Positions 60,430 to 64,000 of a DNA stretch of 64,000 bases are shown here, piece after piece. The notes under the pieces were generated by a model that was not told the DNA's origin, made no database searches, and worked only from the letters and a program-made list of their open reading frames with translations. The stretch lies in contig NC_088788.1 of the NCBI RefSeq assembly GCF_949628265.1, positions 10,974,001 through 11,038,000 of the forward strand. Direction: 5' to 3'. Each line of letters starts with the position of its first letter. Position 1 is the first letter of the stretch. Source of the stretch: Cloeon dipterum (lineage: Eukaryota > Arthropoda > Insecta > Ephemeroptera > Baetidae). Both the position numbers and the translations under genes were made by a program.

Positions 60430-63400
60430 CACGGTTAACACGACAAGCCTGCTCTCTTCAAATCACAATCAATCCAAAACAATATTCACTAAAAAAAATA
60501 CCTTAATTCACAAACACGCCTCGCACGCTCGATTGGTTAAGGTCGAATGACACACAGCTCGCGTTGCTGCTGGCGCAGGTAAAGCATGTGCGTCGCACTC
60601 GCTTACCACCTGCAACGCACGTTGCGTCTAATTATATTAATATTTATTTGGAAGATTAAAAGCTAGGATGAGCTAAAACGTACAGCAAAGGATGAGCCAA
60701 GATTTTGCTACATTGAATTTTGAATTTTTCCGTTTTTTGTTGAGGTTAGTTTTCAACATTATATTGGTTTACTTTCTTGTTCAAAACACTAAATAATGAA
60801 AAAAATATTCATTATCTACTTTTAATTCATCAAAACTCAGTCCACCCACGTCTTTGTCGATTTTGTGTTTTAATACAATCGGTAGCGTTTCCCGCCACCA
60901 ACCCTTAAACCTTAATTATCCCCCTCCCCCTCCTGAGGTTTTACAGGGTAGTGCGACTACAGCGCTTTCTCTCCCAACCTCTATCAACAACAACAAAATA
61001 AAGCCACGTGTGCCGAGCGCTCGCACACATTTAAATCGGATTGTCAAGAATAATAGCTCTCTATTAGAAGCACAAGCAAGCGGCATATTAATAAGCAGCG
61101 CAATGGCAGAGCAGGAGGCACAACACGCCCTAGCCGTAAGCAGGATGCACCAGTTCGTAAAAAGCGCTGAGCGAATAAGACAAATTGCCCTCAAATTTGG
61201 TTTGCCAAAAAGTGCCGCTTCCGAAATTCATACCCTGTTGGATCTGCGTGAGTATCAAACATTTTAAAGCGCTTCTGTTTATAACTAGCTTGTTCTGTGA
61301 ATCGTGTTGTGACGTTCTTGTGAGCGTTTTTGTGATTAAAACCAGAAATATAATATGGATGTGGTTTTTAATAAAACAAACTTTTTAGCGGGCAACATTT
61401 TTAACATTTTTACTATATTTTTTCTCAGGTCAGCTTCAATTAAACTTAATGTTCACTGATTTAATTACATGAAAATGAAAGTATTATAAAGCATAGGCAA
61501 TTTTAAATAAGGCGTGGAGTGGAGGGAAAATTACCTTATCATATCATCTTTTTTGCCGTTAAATTTCATATACTTCAAGCCTTGACACTTAATTAAGCTC
61601 CTCCAGACATTTTTGCGGTTTAACTTTACTGGTGACAAACATTTTAAATTTTCCCAATTACAAGTTATTTTTAATGGGCCTACTATTTGATCGATTTATT
61701 TAGTATTTTGTTGGATCCATCCCATATTTTGCCTATGCAATTCAAAGATGAAAAATTCAAGTTCAAACACAAATAATGACCAAAATGCGGCTCTTCGATA
61801 AATCGCACAAATTAAACCATGGCGCGTCATTATCATAAATCGCATTTGCAAATTTAATTTTAATTTTCCAGCTGACGACATCTTACTTAAAGTTTTGAAA
61901 GATCTGATGACGACCGAGTGCATCAAGTTGACCAGGGAGGAAGCAGAAATGAATGTGCTGATGGACCCAGCATTGCGCCTTTATCTTTCGCTTGGAATAA
62001 AGGTCGTAGATCTAACTGCGTACTTGTCCTTTTGTCCCATCAGATTGAAGTATCAATACTTAAAACAGGTGCGCAATAATAATTTTTAATCATTATCTGT
62101 AAAATTTTGATTATTATTATTTTGATTTAGGCCGTTCTTCGGATTGTGAAAATTTCTCCCAACATTGAAGAGCTATTGTCGCTAAGCAAAATTCCAAATT
62201 ATAACAGAATTTACGATACCGTCGTTGATGAGGAGTTGTTGGAGGCGCTTGGCAAATTGACTAAACTGAGAGTGCTCCAAATAGACGAATGGTGCTGCTT
62301 CGAAATCAAAGACTTGTTTAAACTCTGCGACAAACTTCCCAATCTGCAATATCTAAGAATCACTTTACCTGACAGTTACGATGATTTCGTTTATGATGAA
62401 TATGAAATTCTTGACGATCTGAAGAGGAGCCTGTCGAAACTGAGAGAGTTTGTTTTTTTCGCTAAATACAACGGTTCTTTAAGATACGCGTGCATGAAGC
62501 ATCTGCCTAATTTGAGAGTTATTGAAGAATTCGCGGAACTCTTCTGTTTTTCTGATGACGACGAGTCTACAGAGCCAAATTCCATCCGTCCAGGAACTTC
62601 TGATCTGCGACATTTATTTGAAAATTTAAATTATGAAATATCTCTGGTCAAGGATATGCATTTGATTTATCCTAATATCAATCACCTCGAGGTATATATA
62701 CGATTTATTTTATATTTTGCATCCTACTTCAAGAGCTAAAACCAAAAGTTTTATAACTAATGTTTTATATCATTTATTCGTTTTTTTACAGTTATTTTGG
62801 TACACAGATGATGAATGGGAGAACTACGCTTCTCGACTGGAAGAACAAGTTTGGCCCTATCTGCTGCATTTCCCCCAACTTGAGAGCCTCAATTTGGCCG
62901 ATTTCCCAGTTCATATTGCGCGCTGCTTCCTGGAATCGTATGGACTGAATCTGCGTGCATTGAGCATCACGAAAGATTTTGATAACACTAGCGACGCTTT
63001 TTTATCGTTTGACGAAATTTTCACCGCATGCCCCAAATTAGAAAAGCTTACATTTGGCAGGGATATCAAAGACCCAAAGCTCATTAGCTTTTACGCTAAT
63101 CTTACCGAACTTGAGCTGCAGTTAACGCCGTGAGTACTAATACAAATTTTCAGATATATGTAATATCAATTTACCCCCCACCCCCTTCAACAGGTACTGT
63201 GAAGAACGGAACGAAATGCTGAATATCCTGCGAGTGCCCAATTTGGAAAAGGTCACATTGAGCTGTAATGGAGCGAGTGTTAGAGACCTGGAAAGGTTAA
63301 CCTCCCTCGTTGCTGAGAAACAAATCCTTCAGAAGATTCACACACTTGTTGTTCAGCTTGAATACAACACTTTTGGTCTGCTCAACGACATTGACCATTT

Positions 63401-63950
63401 CAGAAAAAATGTCGAGTTTCTTAAGTGCGCGGTCTCTTCCCTCACAACATTGACATGTGTCAAGTTTTATTTAAATGTTCGACGCAGCGAATATTCGACG
63501 ATGGCCAGGAGTCTCAGAGAAAACAAAATAACCAATGAAGAAATTCCAGACGTGGCAGCCTTTTTTCAAGACATTCACATCTTGGACAGTAACTCGAACC
63601 CAGCCAGTTGGTTTGTTGACGAAGAACTCATTCTAATCCTTGACAGTTTCAAAACTAATGAGATTTTTGGAGGAAAAATTAAGCTGTTATACAACTTATG
63701 AAAATCTCAATAACGATTTCAACGGCCATTCCCTTTTTATAATATGTAAAATACATATTATCTTGCTCGGCATATCTGTATGTTTTCAAAGTTGGGCTAT
63801 CAAAGTAGGGCCATCTCAATTGTATTAATTGTAAAAATATTTAGTTCATATTTCCATTAAAATTGTTTTTGAATAATAACTTCGTAAGTTTTTGTAAAAT
63901 TGATGCTTTTTTGTCTTTATAACTGAAAATAATTAATTTTATTTTTATAT
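60430..63950 (+). repeat. Tandem duplication unit B
   Basis: Direct repeat of 56289-60230, with corresponding positions offset by about 3735 bases in the gene body. Intron 1 and exons 1-3 are almost identical to unit A, while introns 3-4 and exons 4-5 are more diverged. Confidence 0.9.
61103..63701 (+). CDS. F-box-like/leucine-rich-repeat protein, tandem copy B
   Basis: Five exons joined in phase: 61103-61247, 61872-62068, 62131-62691, 62792-63129, 63194-63701; 582 aa. Structure and start choice match copy A. Exon 1 encodes the same protein; exon 2 differs by one residue (DDILLKVL in B, DDILFKVL in A). Exon 4 differs at about 19 codons by replacement, mostly in leucine-rich repeats and at its 3' end (LTELELQLTP against LKVLDLELSL). 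Exon 5 has a three-base deletion (LLNDID against LLSNNID). The open frame and splice sites are intact, so this copy is probably functional. The likely role is as for copy A, an SCF substrate adaptor by inference. Confidence 0.88.
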
Positions 63951-63958
63951 ATAGAGGG

Positions 63959-63986
63959 AGGTCTCATCATACATATGATGAGACCT
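63959..63986. repeat. Perfect 12-bp inverted repeat (hairpin)
   Basis: aggtctcatcat and atgatgagacct flank a 4-base loop (acat). It lies about 260 bases after the stop of LRR copy B, so it might be a transcript-end structure or the end of a mobile element cut by the window edge. Confidence 0.6.
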
Positions 63987-64000
63987 AACAGGATTAATAA

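Noticed and set aside
1-64000. CRISPR arrays, bacterial operons or phage genes
   Set aside because: No spaced direct repeats; all confident genes are intron-bearing and eukaryotic.

Overview
The window looks like an AT-rich arthropod, most likely insect, nuclear genome. All confident genes are split by short GT-AG introns. One protein carries a ZAD domain, a C4 module that is largely arthropod-specific, and genes lie on both strands with wide non-coding spaces between them. I cannot name the species.

Bases 1 to about 29,400 contain no coding exon I can support. The sequence is AT-rich and broken every 2-4 kb by islands of higher GC (about 1.4-2.2, 4.3-5.3, 7.3-7.8, 10.0-10.9, 11.5-12.1, 13.3-14.1, 21.1-21.8, 23.1-23.6, 25.1-25.6, 26.6-27.1 and 27.8-28.4 kb). 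It also carries small mobile elements: a MITE-like family with three copies in the window (near 2.6, 16.2 and 36.4 kb), a foldback element (9.7 kb), a longer repeat shared in opposite orientation by 16.3 and 40.4 kb, and a degenerate dispersed family. From 29,450 to 39,429 on the minus strand there is a complete nine-exon gene for cytochrome b5 reductase 4 (cytochrome b5 + CS + FAD/NAD reductase), with a 4.5 kb first intron and a GC-rich 5' end.

The right third is an accessory gene cluster. A plus-strand gene at 41,932-46,268 (13 coding exons, 888 aa) fuses a THAP DNA-binding domain, a ZAD domain and 16 C2H2 zinc fingers. Tail-to-tail with it is a minus-strand zinc-finger gene (46,621-48,024). 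That gene, its upstream region and the last codons plus 3' flank of the THAP-ZAD gene were duplicated to 53,830-56,090, giving a second zinc-finger gene (54,228-55,583). Interleaved are three F-box-like/leucine-rich-repeat genes with the same five-exon layout: one on the minus strand (50,297-52,484) and two tandem copies on the plus strand (57,368-59,971 and 61,103-63,701). The tandem copies are nearly identical in intron 1 but about 10% different in exon 4.

The cluster therefore couples lineage-type zinc-finger genes with F-box-like/LRR genes, a combination expected for rapidly evolving transcription-regulator and ubiquitin-adaptor families. Any functional link between them is inference. All exon boundaries were set by eye from reading frames, phases and splice consensus; no transcript evidence was available.
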